From NCBI GenBank assembly GCA_023014335.1, contig JAECYW010000025.1:186001-250000 (forward strand): a stretch of DNA of 64,000 nt, in the 5' to 3' direction. Below the pieces are notes generated by a model. The model made no database searches and was not told where the DNA came from. It was given only the letters and a program-made list of their open reading frames with translations. Position numbers and translations under genes: made by a program. This DNA is from Galerina marginata (Eukaryota > Basidiomycota > Agaricomycetes > Agaricales > Galerinaceae). Below are positions 11,314 to 20,105 of this stretch, piece after piece (the first letter of the stretch is position 1; every line of letters begins with the position of its first letter).

Positions 11314-11720
11314 TCGACCTAGAAGTCATACGTAAGACTTGTACCAGCGAGCGTAGGTGTGCGACCTTCCCTAGGAGAGTCAAAGCCGCGATTTAAGAGA
11401 GTTGCGAACGCACGAGCTAACTCCGTCTGCGGAGCACCCGTGAGTTCAGTCGTCTTTGTCTACAAAGACAATGACTCGGACCTAAGATCACTAGCTTCCT
11501 AATCGAACAGGGAGCCTGTAGCAAGGCCTTGATAGTCTCGACAATGGAAGTAAGAAGTGAAAAAGATAATCATTTACCCGAGTCCAATACAAGGTAAATG
11601 TTCCTACTTATGTAATCGAACACTAATATGACTACTCTATCGTGTGCGGGAGAGTTGAATTTAAAGAGAATGAAAAACAAAGGATACCGAGTTCTTTACG
11701 TACATTATACATTTCTTACA
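11302..11720 (-). repeat. 5' LTR (419 bp)
   Basis: Direct repeat of 1807-2225 with TG...CA ends. It serves as promoter side for the minus-strand element. It differs from its partner only at 11543 and 11586. Confidence 0.95.
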
Positions 11721-11725
11721 CTCTC
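11721..11725. repeat. Target site duplication CTCTC, right copy
   Basis: Identical to 1802-1806 and directly next to the LTR end at 11720. Confidence 0.9.
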
Positions 11726-12338
11726 TGATTGGTCGGTTCCTTGCTCGACTTGTTGACTGCATCTAATGTTCATTCTATTTTTAGTCCATCTGATGCCCAG
11801 AGAGCTTGGAGGCTCTTGGTTGTTTTGGACGCGTCCATATCTAATCTCTCTAGAGTTCACGCTGTTGCGAACTTATACAGTCATCAATCTTAGAGGATAT
11901 CGGCAAGACGCAGTGTCTCTAGTGATGCGTTGTTGTTATCATTTGTCTGACGTCAGCAAGCTCTAGACCAATCCTTGTCTATTTTTACATTGTCTGAGTC
12001 ACCCAATGCTTCTCTCGGTCTGGACGTGGCATTTGCTATGGCACATTGCTGAGAAGGAACTCCTTCTTTGCCTAATGCAGAGGTGCGTGCTAACTTTGTT
12101 GGTGCTTATTGTGGGTCCATAACCTCGGATAGTAGTCTTTCAAGCCCTGTCTGTCTGGTTGCATAATTTGTGTTCCTGTCAGAACCTCAGATTCTCAGAA
12201 TGTTGGACCCAGTCTTAACAGTACACAACAGGATATTCAAATACAAATACAAATACAAATACAAACCCAGGCTAGTATACAAACAACATATAAAAAACGA
12301 ATATACTAGCCTAGGACAGATATAAACCTATCAACAAA
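11726..12338. other. Non-coding stretch with short repeats
   Basis: No convincing gene; an open frame at 11766-11966 (+) is short and unfamiliar. From about 12236 to 12265 there are roughly five copies of a 6 bp unit (AAATAC). An imperfect inverted repeat follows: AGGCTAGTATA near 12269 and TATACTAGCCT near 12302, about 22 nt apart. It lies just beyond the stop codon of the minus-strand gene at 12339 and could form a hairpin in its 3' untranslated region. Confidence 0.5.
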
Positions 12339-15300
12339 CTACTCTTGATGAGGTGGTGGACTCAGGCTGGGGTTACGGTTATCCTGATCAACTTCCATAT
12401 GAGTGTCGTCCTCATCAGGATCAACTTGAGAAGTGCTAGCCTGCCTGTCTTTTCTGGCTGCAGATTCAGGTATGGTATCCGGTTGCTCAGGTGGTGCGGG
12501 CTGATGGCGAGTACGCTTACGAAGAGGAGAAGACCCGCTCGGACCCATGGAAGGAGCTCGATTCCTCTTTTGGCTGACTCCAAGTTGATTTGGTGGAGGT
12601 GGACTACTATCCTTATCGCCATGACGGATTGCCTCAGTTTCAGCAGCAGTATTTAACCGTTTTGCAGCCTTGTCGCTGATAACCTTGGCTGCTTTGCGGT
12701 CAGCTTTCTTGGCATCCTGGATTTTCCGCTTTCCACTGTGTGTTCCTACAAACAAATGCTTGTAGGCAGTAGAAACCCCATCCCCAGAATAAAAAATCAA
12801 GCGTTGATCAGACTGCATGATCTTGATATCAGGGTTTGGGTACGAAATTCCAAGTCGATCCGTCAAAATTTCAGTAATGTCGGCCTGTTCCAAATCCTTG
12901 TTGGGTGCGAACCTATTGTCTTGTTCAAATGGAAAACATGAATGAACAGATTCTTGAGCAAGAGCCTAAAAATCCCCAATATTGAGAATTATTTAACAGT
13001 TTGTTAAATAATCAAATACTCACTGTAACAAGCTCAGTCAGGGTTTTTGCAACCTCTTTGGTGAGGTATTTGTTGCCATCTTCATCTTCATAAACCGCCA
13101 TGTTGTAAACAGAGCTGATAACTTTGTCAAGGCCTGTTTTATATCGATTTGTGATCTGTGCAGCAGTACTAGCCAAGCCAGCACCAAGAACTCCGCCAAT
13201 ATTTTCAGATCTTGTGGTCGAGGTAACGATTACTTGATCACTGTTTGATGTCCGGTTTTCACTTGTAATCCCATGCCAGGAAAGGAAATCCGGAGAAAAG
13301 CGAATAACTTGCTCCAGGACCTTCTCATACAATTCCCAGACTAGGTCTTCACCCAAAAAATACTTGTAAACTGGGTTCTGATTCTTGTGGATTTCCAAAA
13401 TGCCAACAGCAATACCACCGCAATATTGAGGCAAGGGACTTTTAATCTGAAGGGCCCAGGAGGTGCGTGTGCTTTGCAGTATGTTAGTGCAGTCCTTGAT
13501 AACTTGAAGTTGGTCATCATCCAAGCCCTGAACCTTGAAAGGGAATTTGTCCACAGAAGGAAGGGCTGACTTTGATGGAGGAGTAAGACAACCATTTCTT
13601 TTCCTAGGATCATCCAAGTGCTTAATTTGGAGGGGGGAAAGATGCTGTCGACTAAGAGCAAAGTCGAATGAAGATTGGGTTTGAATCCATTTAACTAGAA
13701 CCTCCACAAGTCCTAAAGCAGTCTTGATGTCAGGTTCTGGATCTTCTGAAACTGACTTAAGGGCAGCTTGGGTCAAGCCACCTTTACGCATGTGCTTCCG
13801 AGTCAAGTTCATACTAGTGATAGTGGAAATAGCCATCCCACGACCACCAAAAAGGTAGGCCCAGATCTAATTTAAATTAGCAAAGAAAAAAATTGTTAAA
13901 TAACAAACAGCTTACCTGTTCAATAGAATCTTCATAATCCGAAGATAAAGAAACCCAGTCTTCATCTTCTTCAATTCCGTCTCTGGGCACACGGGCAAGA
14001 GGTTTGAATATATCGTCGAGGTCGATCGGTGCTGTGGTTTTCTTTCTTGGCCCATAGGTCACAGCAACCATAGGATCAAACAAAGACAAAAACTAAATTA
14101 GATGGGAAGTTTTATTAGCTTACACCACTCAGAACATTTCTGGGAAATCTAGGACAAATCCAGATTTATCTAGCAATATGTTAAATAATTCCAACAAACG
14201 TTAGAATCTGCAAATTATTTAACATATTGTTAGATAATCCCAAGATTCGGCACTGGAATAATCTGCAATCAAAGTTTAAAAATACCACTCACATCAAAAT
14301 AAGCAGCTTCATTGTTGTGTAAACTTGTGGCAAGATCCTTTATGAATGAAATACAACAAAGCGGGACAGGGTCGCCAAGTTTTGAGATGAATGGGTAGAC
14401 ACTATGTGCAGTGTCAATGATATATGTGACTCGTTGGACCAGATTATTCAAAGCATATCGGTGTTGCTTTGGTTGGCCAGATTCCTCAGCCAATGCTCCA
14501 AGCTTCTCTAGAATCTCTTGACGATAGTTCTTGAAAGCTGTTGCCCATTTGGTTTGCTCCACATTATTGATTGTAATGACTTCAAATGTTCCGAATTGCA
14601 AGAAAACCCCTGCCAAATGTGTCGTATATGCGTCGTCGATGATTTTGTGGAAAGGGTGAGTAAAAATCCCCAAATCGTAGGTGGTGTTGGTATTCTCGAG
14701 ATTTTTTATATCGTTGATTGAGGTAACGGAGAAGTTGGCTGGGAGTTTAGCTGGTAAGGCAATATAGTGGTACGAGTCCCGGGCAAATCTAAGAAAAATA
14801 GAGAGCCAGCACGGTACGATATATCTCCAATTCGATAATGAGTTGAAGTTGATAAGCGTGTTTTTCCCAGTCCCAAACATAGGAATGTTCTGCAGATCAG
14901 AAAAGATAAACAGAAGTTGGGGGCTTTTGATGACACGACGTAGTTGGGCTGAAGCATCCTTGTCTGTCCGATCCAATTGTGTCTGGAGAAAAGCATATCC
15001 TTGTTCAAATGTCATCCCGTGGACACTCTTCAGACACATAAAGAGTAAATCGCTGGGCGTGTCCGGCAGCTGGAATTTGAGTGGGTTTCGTGCAAAGAAG
15101 GCCTTGATTTCTTCAGCTCTTTCGTGTTGTAAAATAAGCTCTGTAAACAGATTATTTAACAATCTGCTAGATAATTTAAAATACTTACCAAGCTTAATAA
15201 TAACAGCTCCCCAAAAGCCTTTTTCAAACAGCTCCTTTTCCAATTGTTTGATGGTGTTTCGGGCCTCAATAATTTGGGGGGTGTCATCATCCGATGCCAC

Positions 15301-16289
15301 CTGAAACGTGCTGCCAAGTGCCTTTTTTAACTGTGCCAATTTTTCGAGAAGGGGTTTCTGAACTCTAATCATCAACTCTTTACGATGGTGCCCATTAACC
15401 CATATAATTTGGCCCGTTTCGCCTTGCTTCAAGTTTGCAAAGACAGCGCGGGGGAAATCATTCGATAGGTACTCAGCAAGTTGGACACCTTCTAGCAAAT
15501 TTTCAGAAACAGCAATTACAATCGCATTCTCTTGGAATAGATTGTAAATGAGTTTTCCGTCATTGGTAGCCTTGAGTAGGCCGTCCAGCGCAGCTTGGTT
15601 CAAAGGGCGTTTGTTCCATTGCCGTTCCTGGTAGACTGGACCATTATCTATGATATTTCCTTCCTTGTCTTCGACTTTGTTACAAGCCCAGAGGACATTG
15701 ACACTGTTTTGGCCGCGAATGAAAGATTGACACATATTGACATAGGCTGTTTCTGCATCCTGACCCTGGGTAAGTTCCTTGGCAAGATCAAGAGCTGCTT
15801 GGGCGTCCTCGTTTATAGACGACACCTATCTAGCATTAGACAAGAAAATCAAAATGTTATAATGAAATTTACCAGGTTCGTCACCGCTTCCACCTTTTTA
15901 GCTCTGGCTGGTTTCTTTGGCTGTTTGTTTGACTATAAAACCCGTTAGTTTATTGAATTATTTAGCAATTCGCTATATAATACTGGAAATGTGGGCATTG
16001 GATAAATTATCTATGACCCAAGCTGACAATATCCCAGAACTGAATTATATCTATCAACTTGTTTAAAGACAAATCAATTTGTCTTTAAACAAGTTGATAG
16101 ATAACACAGATTATTTAACAAGTTGATAGATAATAAAGAATTATCTAACAAGTTGATAGATAATTCATTGTGACATGTGTGACATGTGTGACAAGTGACA
16201 TGAAAAGCGGACTTACTGATGACATCTTTGAGTACTTGTTGGCTAAATGAGGAAGGTAGTGGTTGAGGTTCAAGAGAGAAAGGAGCCAA
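12339..16289 (-). CDS. Large multi-exon protein with possible ParB-like segment
   Basis: Seven exons on the minus strand: 16289-16217, 15932-15873, 15825-15189, 15140-14293, 14092-13916, 13866-13024 and 12965-12339. From exon 2 onward every junction is canonical and keeps frame; the exon 1 to exon 2 join is off by one base as drawn, so the first intron or a small missed exon is uncertain. The protein is about 1,090 residues. The N-terminal region is basic (KQPKKPARAKK). A segment encoded around 15350-15650 contains LNQAALDGLL and later WVNGHHRKELM, which recalls ParB/sulfiredoxin-type domains (NG-H-HR). The centre is helical with few charges, then an acidic linker, and the C-terminal 200 residues are rich in Lys, Ser, Pro and Asp with a likely nuclear signal (RKRTRHQP). 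The ParB comparison is tentative. Every intron carries the 23 bp palindrome described separately, or a degenerate form of it. Confidence 0.7.
12989..13011. repeat. Palindrome copy in intron 6
   Basis: TTATTTAACA, GTT, TGTTAAATAA: two perfect 10 bp arms around a 3 nt loop. It fills much of the 58 bp intron 12966-13023. Confidence 0.9.
13872..13903. repeat. Degenerate palindrome copy in intron 5
   Basis: The arms TTAAATTAGCA and TGTTAAATAA are recognisable but the loop is longer and A-rich. It occupies most of the 49 bp intron 13867-13915. Confidence 0.6.
14166..14237. repeat. Two palindrome copies in intron 4
   Basis: Copy 14166-14188 is TTATCTAGCA, ATA, TGTTAAATAA. Copy 14215-14237 is TTATTTAACA, TAT, TGTTAGATAA. 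They are near reverse complements of each other with one mismatch. Both lie inside the 200 bp intron 14093-14292. Confidence 0.9.
15152..15174. repeat. Palindrome copy in intron 3
   Basis: TTATTTAACA, ATC, TGCTAGATAA. It lies in a 48 bp intron (15141-15188) whose length is a multiple of three and which has no stop, so it reads through as coding unless spliced. The donor GTAAGT and acceptor TTTACAG support splicing. Confidence 0.9.
15826..16216. repeat. Palindrome cluster in introns 1 and 2
   Basis: Intron 1 (15933-16216) has four members: 15958-15980 (TTATTTAGCA, ATT, CGCTATATAA), 16111-16133 and 16141-16163 (each with loop AGT and second arm TGATAGATAA), and the long palindrome 16049-16102 treated separately. 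The 47 bp intron 2 (15826-15872) keeps only a half site, TGCTAGATAG, at its acceptor end. Confidence 0.85.
16049..16102. repeat. Perfect 54 bp palindrome (26 bp arms, 2 nt loop)
   Basis: The left arm 16049-16074 starts ATCTATCAACTTG and ends AGACAAAT. After the two bases CA the right arm 16077-16102 is its exact reverse complement. It lies in intron 1 of the 12339-16289 gene. The outer part, ATCTATCAACTTG, matches the neighbouring 23 bp palindromes, so it looks like a member of the same family extended by a new inner inverted repeat. Confidence 0.95.
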
Positions 16290-17125
16290 ACAAACAAAGG
16301 ATTGCTTTATTTATTCCCCCAGGCCAAATAAGAACAAACATCACATGCTAAAGCATCACATGACCCTCTTTCCAGAAACTAACACATGACTTATATGTGG
16401 AAAGATGTCAGACCACTAATCATACCGAAATATCTAGCAAATTTTTAGATAATTCTGTTGTTATTATCCGAGGTCATGCAACCTATGACAAAGTTAGCAC
16501 ATGTTTTTGCATTAGGCTAAGGAAGAGTTTTGACCGCAACTAGACCAGACTGGATTGGAAAAAGACTGTATTGCTGGTCTGGTCAAGTTATGGTGGAAAA
16601 TGTAAAATTCTTCAAAAACAGTAGATAGCTTCTAATAATTTTATTTCTTTATCAATTCTTCATGGATTTTCATGTTCTTGGACTTGTTTTAAAGCTAACT
16701 AGTATTCAATTAAGTCTACCGAGTGATATATATAATTTTCTTCATCTAAATATGGTTCACAACTTGTTTTAAATAATTACTACCAAGACTGGTCTTAGAA
16801 CTGCAAAAGACTGTGGTCTTGGTCTTTTTTGTTTTTGTGTGGTCTTTGCAGTCTTTTAACCGCTGCAGATTGGTCCTTCTTGGTCCATGCCTTTGGAAAG
16901 TCAAAGACCGGACCGGATTGAACAGCCTTGGCTCTGATGGGCGGCAACACAATTGATTGAAGAAACAATAAAGTTGTAATACAGATCAATGACTCCAAGG
17001 ACGAGGGTAAGGATGAAGAAAGATGAGGGCCGGATGTAGACAGCGGAGGGTAATATTGCATGATGAAGTTGTCACCCAAGTTCTTCCACCTACTAGCCCT
17101 CCCCAGCATCCACTGTGTCTCTTCC
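16290..17125. other. Upstream region with one palindrome and GGTC-rich sequence
   Basis: No gene recognised. A palindrome copy at 16430-16452 (ATATCTAGCA, AAT, TTTTAGATAA) lies about 140 bp upstream of the start at 16289. From about 16515 to 16925 there are many copies of GGTC/GACC in both orientations (GACCAGACTGG, GACTGGTCTTAG, GACCGGACCGG). This resembles the subterminal repeats of a small DNA transposon, but I could not fix its ends. Confidence 0.4.
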
Positions 17126-17133
17126 TACGATTA

Positions 17134-19725
17134 CAGGGGCATCGGGTTGATATTGACAATGGCCCGAGGGTAGGCAATAGCACGGGTAAACCCGTGGGTA
17201 TCCAGCCGCCAACCCGTACTCTGACCCGGCAGGGTATGTACCCTACAAGCCGCGGGTCAGTCAACGGTACACTATACATATGACAAAAGAGGGGCGAGCA
17301 TTGTATTTACATGACTGATAACATACTACATAATCAAACCTTGCCTCGACGTGTCCTTCTAAGCACGTCGCCAAGGGTTTCGAGCTCAATTTTAGCCTCT
17401 ATGTTGTCGAGAACCGCAACTGCCTCCACATCCGAGTCCTTTACAAGTCCAGCAAGGCTCCATGAACCGAGGCACAGAAGGGTGCGGGTGGATTCGGTTG
17501 AGAGACGGCTTCGCGTGTGGGAGAGAATCAACTGTCCGCGGCTGAAAAGGCGCTCAATGTCAGTTGAGGTGGCTAAATATGAGTAGATAATGAGCAATAA
17601 GACAAAGGATATGAAAGTTCGAACATACCTGGAATGAATACGTAGTCAAGGGCCATACGGTGAAGTGGCGGGTAAGTTTGTCACTTCTCGTACCACCAAT
17701 GAAGCGGTAAATGGGTGGTCTCAGGCGGGGTGCTAAGATACAGCCAAAGTTCGTCAAGTAAAACCTTGGACTTTGGAGGTTTCTTGAGGGCGGGAAGATT
17801 GTTGAAGATGTTCTTTGATTTCTGCAGTAGAATGGTTAGAGGATACGAACAAAGACAAGTAGCTCGAAAACACACCTTTTCCGGCTCAACAACCGACTCT
17901 TCCCCATCTCAACTAACCTCATCCCCGTCCTCGATTTCTGAATCCAAGGTAGACGCATAAGAGTTCTCGAATTCGTCTCTAATGAGAGACTCGGCTGTGT
18001 CAATCCAGTCGGACGTCCAGCCAGCCTGCCGAAAGTATTCAAGTTTGTGTTGGGGGTGCAAAACTGAAATTACGAACAAATTAGAGCTAGTTCTTGTAAA
18101 TATAGAAGACTTACCCATTGCAATACGATAAACTTCAGCTTTGTCGGTCAGGGAGTAGTACTTGTTGAGAGTTTTCTTTGCGAGCTGAAGGGAGTACCGA
18201 ATGGCGGGGTGAGCATCACTGTCCGCCCTGATTGCGTTGGTTAACGTGTTCAATTGCCTTTCTATATTCGAGGGCAAAGCTGAGCATGTCATAGGTTGAA
18301 TTCCATTGTGTTGTGACGTCCCTAGGCATAATCCGAATCACCAACTCCAACTCCTCAAGACATGACTTCCATGCCGGCAAGAGGAGGGTAGTAGAATTGA
18401 CGAGGGCGTAGGCGAGTTTACGAAGCTAGAGAATTTCGTCAATCAGGGGTATGTGTTTGATGATAATCTCTTACCTTCACTAAAACACGACTGACTGGCC
18501 AAATGTTTGCCACTAGGATGAGCTGTTCCTCCTCCGTCATCTCACTCGAAACCTCGTCAACCCATTCGTCGAGCTCTGCCATCTCCTTATCATGGTCAGC
18601 AGCCTCGTCATCGTTATCGGCTCCCATTTCCTGTGCCATGGCAAGTTCTTCATCGTCGATTCCCTCAGCCAAGTCCAATAATTCATGTTCTGCAGTCGAT
18701 AACACCTGATCTGAGTTGCCATCAGCACAATCGTCCGTCTTCTTTACATCAAACTGCCTCAGGAGAGCTTTACCAGTGAGGTTGAGAACGTGGTTGAAGC
18801 AACATGTTCGGTTCACAGACGAGTAAGCGGCCACCTTTCTATTTTGTTTGCCTGACTACTATTACCTTATGCTGAATACCAAAGTCCTCTAGGATGTCAC
18901 AAAATGCAACGGCCATATTTACACCAGAATGCGACTAGACATTATCTTTAGCAGCAGCAGAAATACAAGTTAAGGTAGCGCCTAACCACGGGAAGCTCTA
19001 TGACATCAAGTACAATGCAAACAGGCTCACCTCTGACTTTGAGATGGGCGGTGACAGCCATGTAGGCATAGTGATTGGGCGAGGTCCAAGCATCAGTGGC
19101 AAAGCTCATTCTCCCTGCGTGTTCCTTTGTTATTTTGGTGAGTCACTGTCCATCTCAACGAAACGTGATGAATTTAACACATACCTGAAGCATCTGCCCG
19201 ATACGAGCACGAGTCCGGGCGAAAACAAGCTGTACATCCCTCGAGACGGTCGACGCGGATGGTACATAATACTCCGGTCTTCCTGTCTTCATTAACAAAA
19301 GAAAACCATGATCTTCGACGATCTTGAATGGGCGAACACTTTCCGATACCCAGCAAACTATTTCGGCCCTACAAACAATTGTCAAATAAAATCCGAGAAG
19401 GTGCATAAGAAGTTGACTGACTTGGTTTTGGTTTTTGTGTGCTGACAGTGCCTATAGCTAACCTTGCCCTTGCCCTTTCGGTCAAATGACTCCATGATTG
19501 TGCCAGATGTCGTCAAGGGCTTAACAACACTCTTGCGGGCCTTGTTTGCATGCTGGCAGTCCACTGCAGCTTCATGAGCAGCATCACCCCAACAGGTTTT
19601 GACGTGTTTAATAAGGTTACCGGTGGACAAGCGGTCAGGGCCGTCAAGGAAATGCTAACAAGTGTACTTGCAAGATTTTGCAGCGCACTTGAAGACGTGA
19701 GCACGACGCCCATGTGCAACAGGAT
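17134..19725 (-). mobile_element. Decayed hAT-family DNA transposon
   Basis: The span holds a broken hAT transposase on the minus strand. Beyond its 3' end is a candidate left terminus beginning CAGGGGCATCGGG at 17134, followed by CGGGTA/TACCCG-type subterminal repeats (17185-17270), as is common for fungal hAT elements. The eight bases before it (TACGATTA) would be the target duplication, but I found no matching right end. The right side runs into the 7 bp satellite at 19735, which may have replaced it. The right boundary is therefore only the edge of recognisable coding sequence. Confidence 0.65.
17334..19725 (-). pseudogene. hAT transposase remnant with BED zinc finger
   Basis: Homology runs leftward. 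A BED-type zinc finger lies at about 19715-19560 (CAAKSCKYTC, then GNLIKHVKTCWG). Then come segments at 19406-19190 (VCWVSESVRPFKIVEDHGF) and 19110-19025 (MSFATDAWTSPNHYAY). The catalytic-core part is at 18834-18480 (CFNHVLNLTGKALLRQF plus a long acidic insert) and 18290-17910. The dimerisation tail is at 17580-17334 (ATSTDIERLFSRGQLI). Introns of about 50-90 bp separate some blocks. The zinc finger has an in-frame TAG right after its second cysteine, and the join near 18260 needs a frame change, so the gene is dead. The protein would bind terminal repeats and cut DNA with an RNase H-like fold. The family call rests on the C-terminal dimerisation motif and the domain order. Confidence 0.8.
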
Positions 19726-19734
19726 GAGTAACCA

Positions 19735-20080
19735 CTTCTTTCTTCTTCTTTCTTCTTTCTTCTTTCTTCTTTCTTCTTTCTTCTTTCTTCTTTCTTCTTT
19801 CTTCTTTCTTCTTTCTTCTTTCTTCTTTCTTCTTTCTTCTTTCTTCTTTCTTCTTTCTTCTTTCTTCTTTCTTCTTTCTTCTTTCTTCTTTCTTCTTTCT
19901 TCTTTCTTCTTTCTTCTTTCTTCTTTCTTCTTTCTTCTTTCTTCTTTCTTCTTTCTTCTTTCTTCTTTCTTCTTTCTTCTTTCTTCTTTCTTCTTTCTTC
20001 TTTCTTCTTTCTTCTTTCTTCTTTCTTCTTTCTTCTTTCTTCTTTCTTCTTTCTTCTTTCTTCTTTCTTCTTTCTTCTTT
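19735..20080. repeat. 7-bp satellite (CTTCTTT)n, about 49 copies
   Basis: About 346 bp of nearly perfect 7 bp repeats, all pyrimidine on the plus strand. Long open frames across it (repeating SSFFFLL, or KKEERR on the other strand) are artefacts, because 21 bp equals seven codons. A palindrome of the 12-16 kb family sits directly after its right end (20083-20105: TTATTTAGCA, ATT, GGTCAGATAA). Confidence 0.97.
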
Positions 20081-20105
20081 TATTATTTAGCAATTGGTCA
20101 GATAA

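Larger units (their letters stand above)
1807..11720 (-). mobile_element. Non-autonomous Ty3/gypsy-type LTR retrotransposon
   Basis: A 9,914 bp element bounded by two 419 bp direct repeats (1807-2225 and 11302-11720) that begin TG, end CA and differ at only two positions. It is flanked by the 5 bp duplication CTCTC. A polypurine tract lies just inside the 1807 LTR when read on the minus strand, which fixes orientation: the 5' LTR is at 11302-11720 and gag reads leftward from 11283. The gag frame is interrupted and the coding stops at the start of the protease. No reverse transcriptase, RNase H or integrase is visible. In place of pol are unrelated sequence and two ORFs of a non-retroviral type (4975-5991, 2254-3153), themselves split by a 1.8 kb insertion. 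The near-identical LTRs show the insertion is recent, so the copy must have been mobilised by enzymes supplied from elsewhere. Confidence 0.92.

Noticed and set aside
11721..12338. Possible 3' partner gene of the 12-16 kb gene
   Set aside because: Only short frames interrupted by stops, and no homology I can recognise.
12986..16165. Regularly spaced repeats resembling a CRISPR array
   Set aside because: Repeats are palindromes in eukaryotic introns with irregular spacing, and there are no unique equal-length spacers.
16150..16200. Cys/His repeats (CHTCHTCHN) in the frame following the first exon
   Set aside because: They come from a short TGTGACA repeat inside intron 1 and follow a GTAAGT donor, so this is not a zinc-binding domain.
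17126..17133. 8 bp target duplication TACGATTA for the hAT element
   Set aside because: No second copy found near the right side, so the duplication is unproven.
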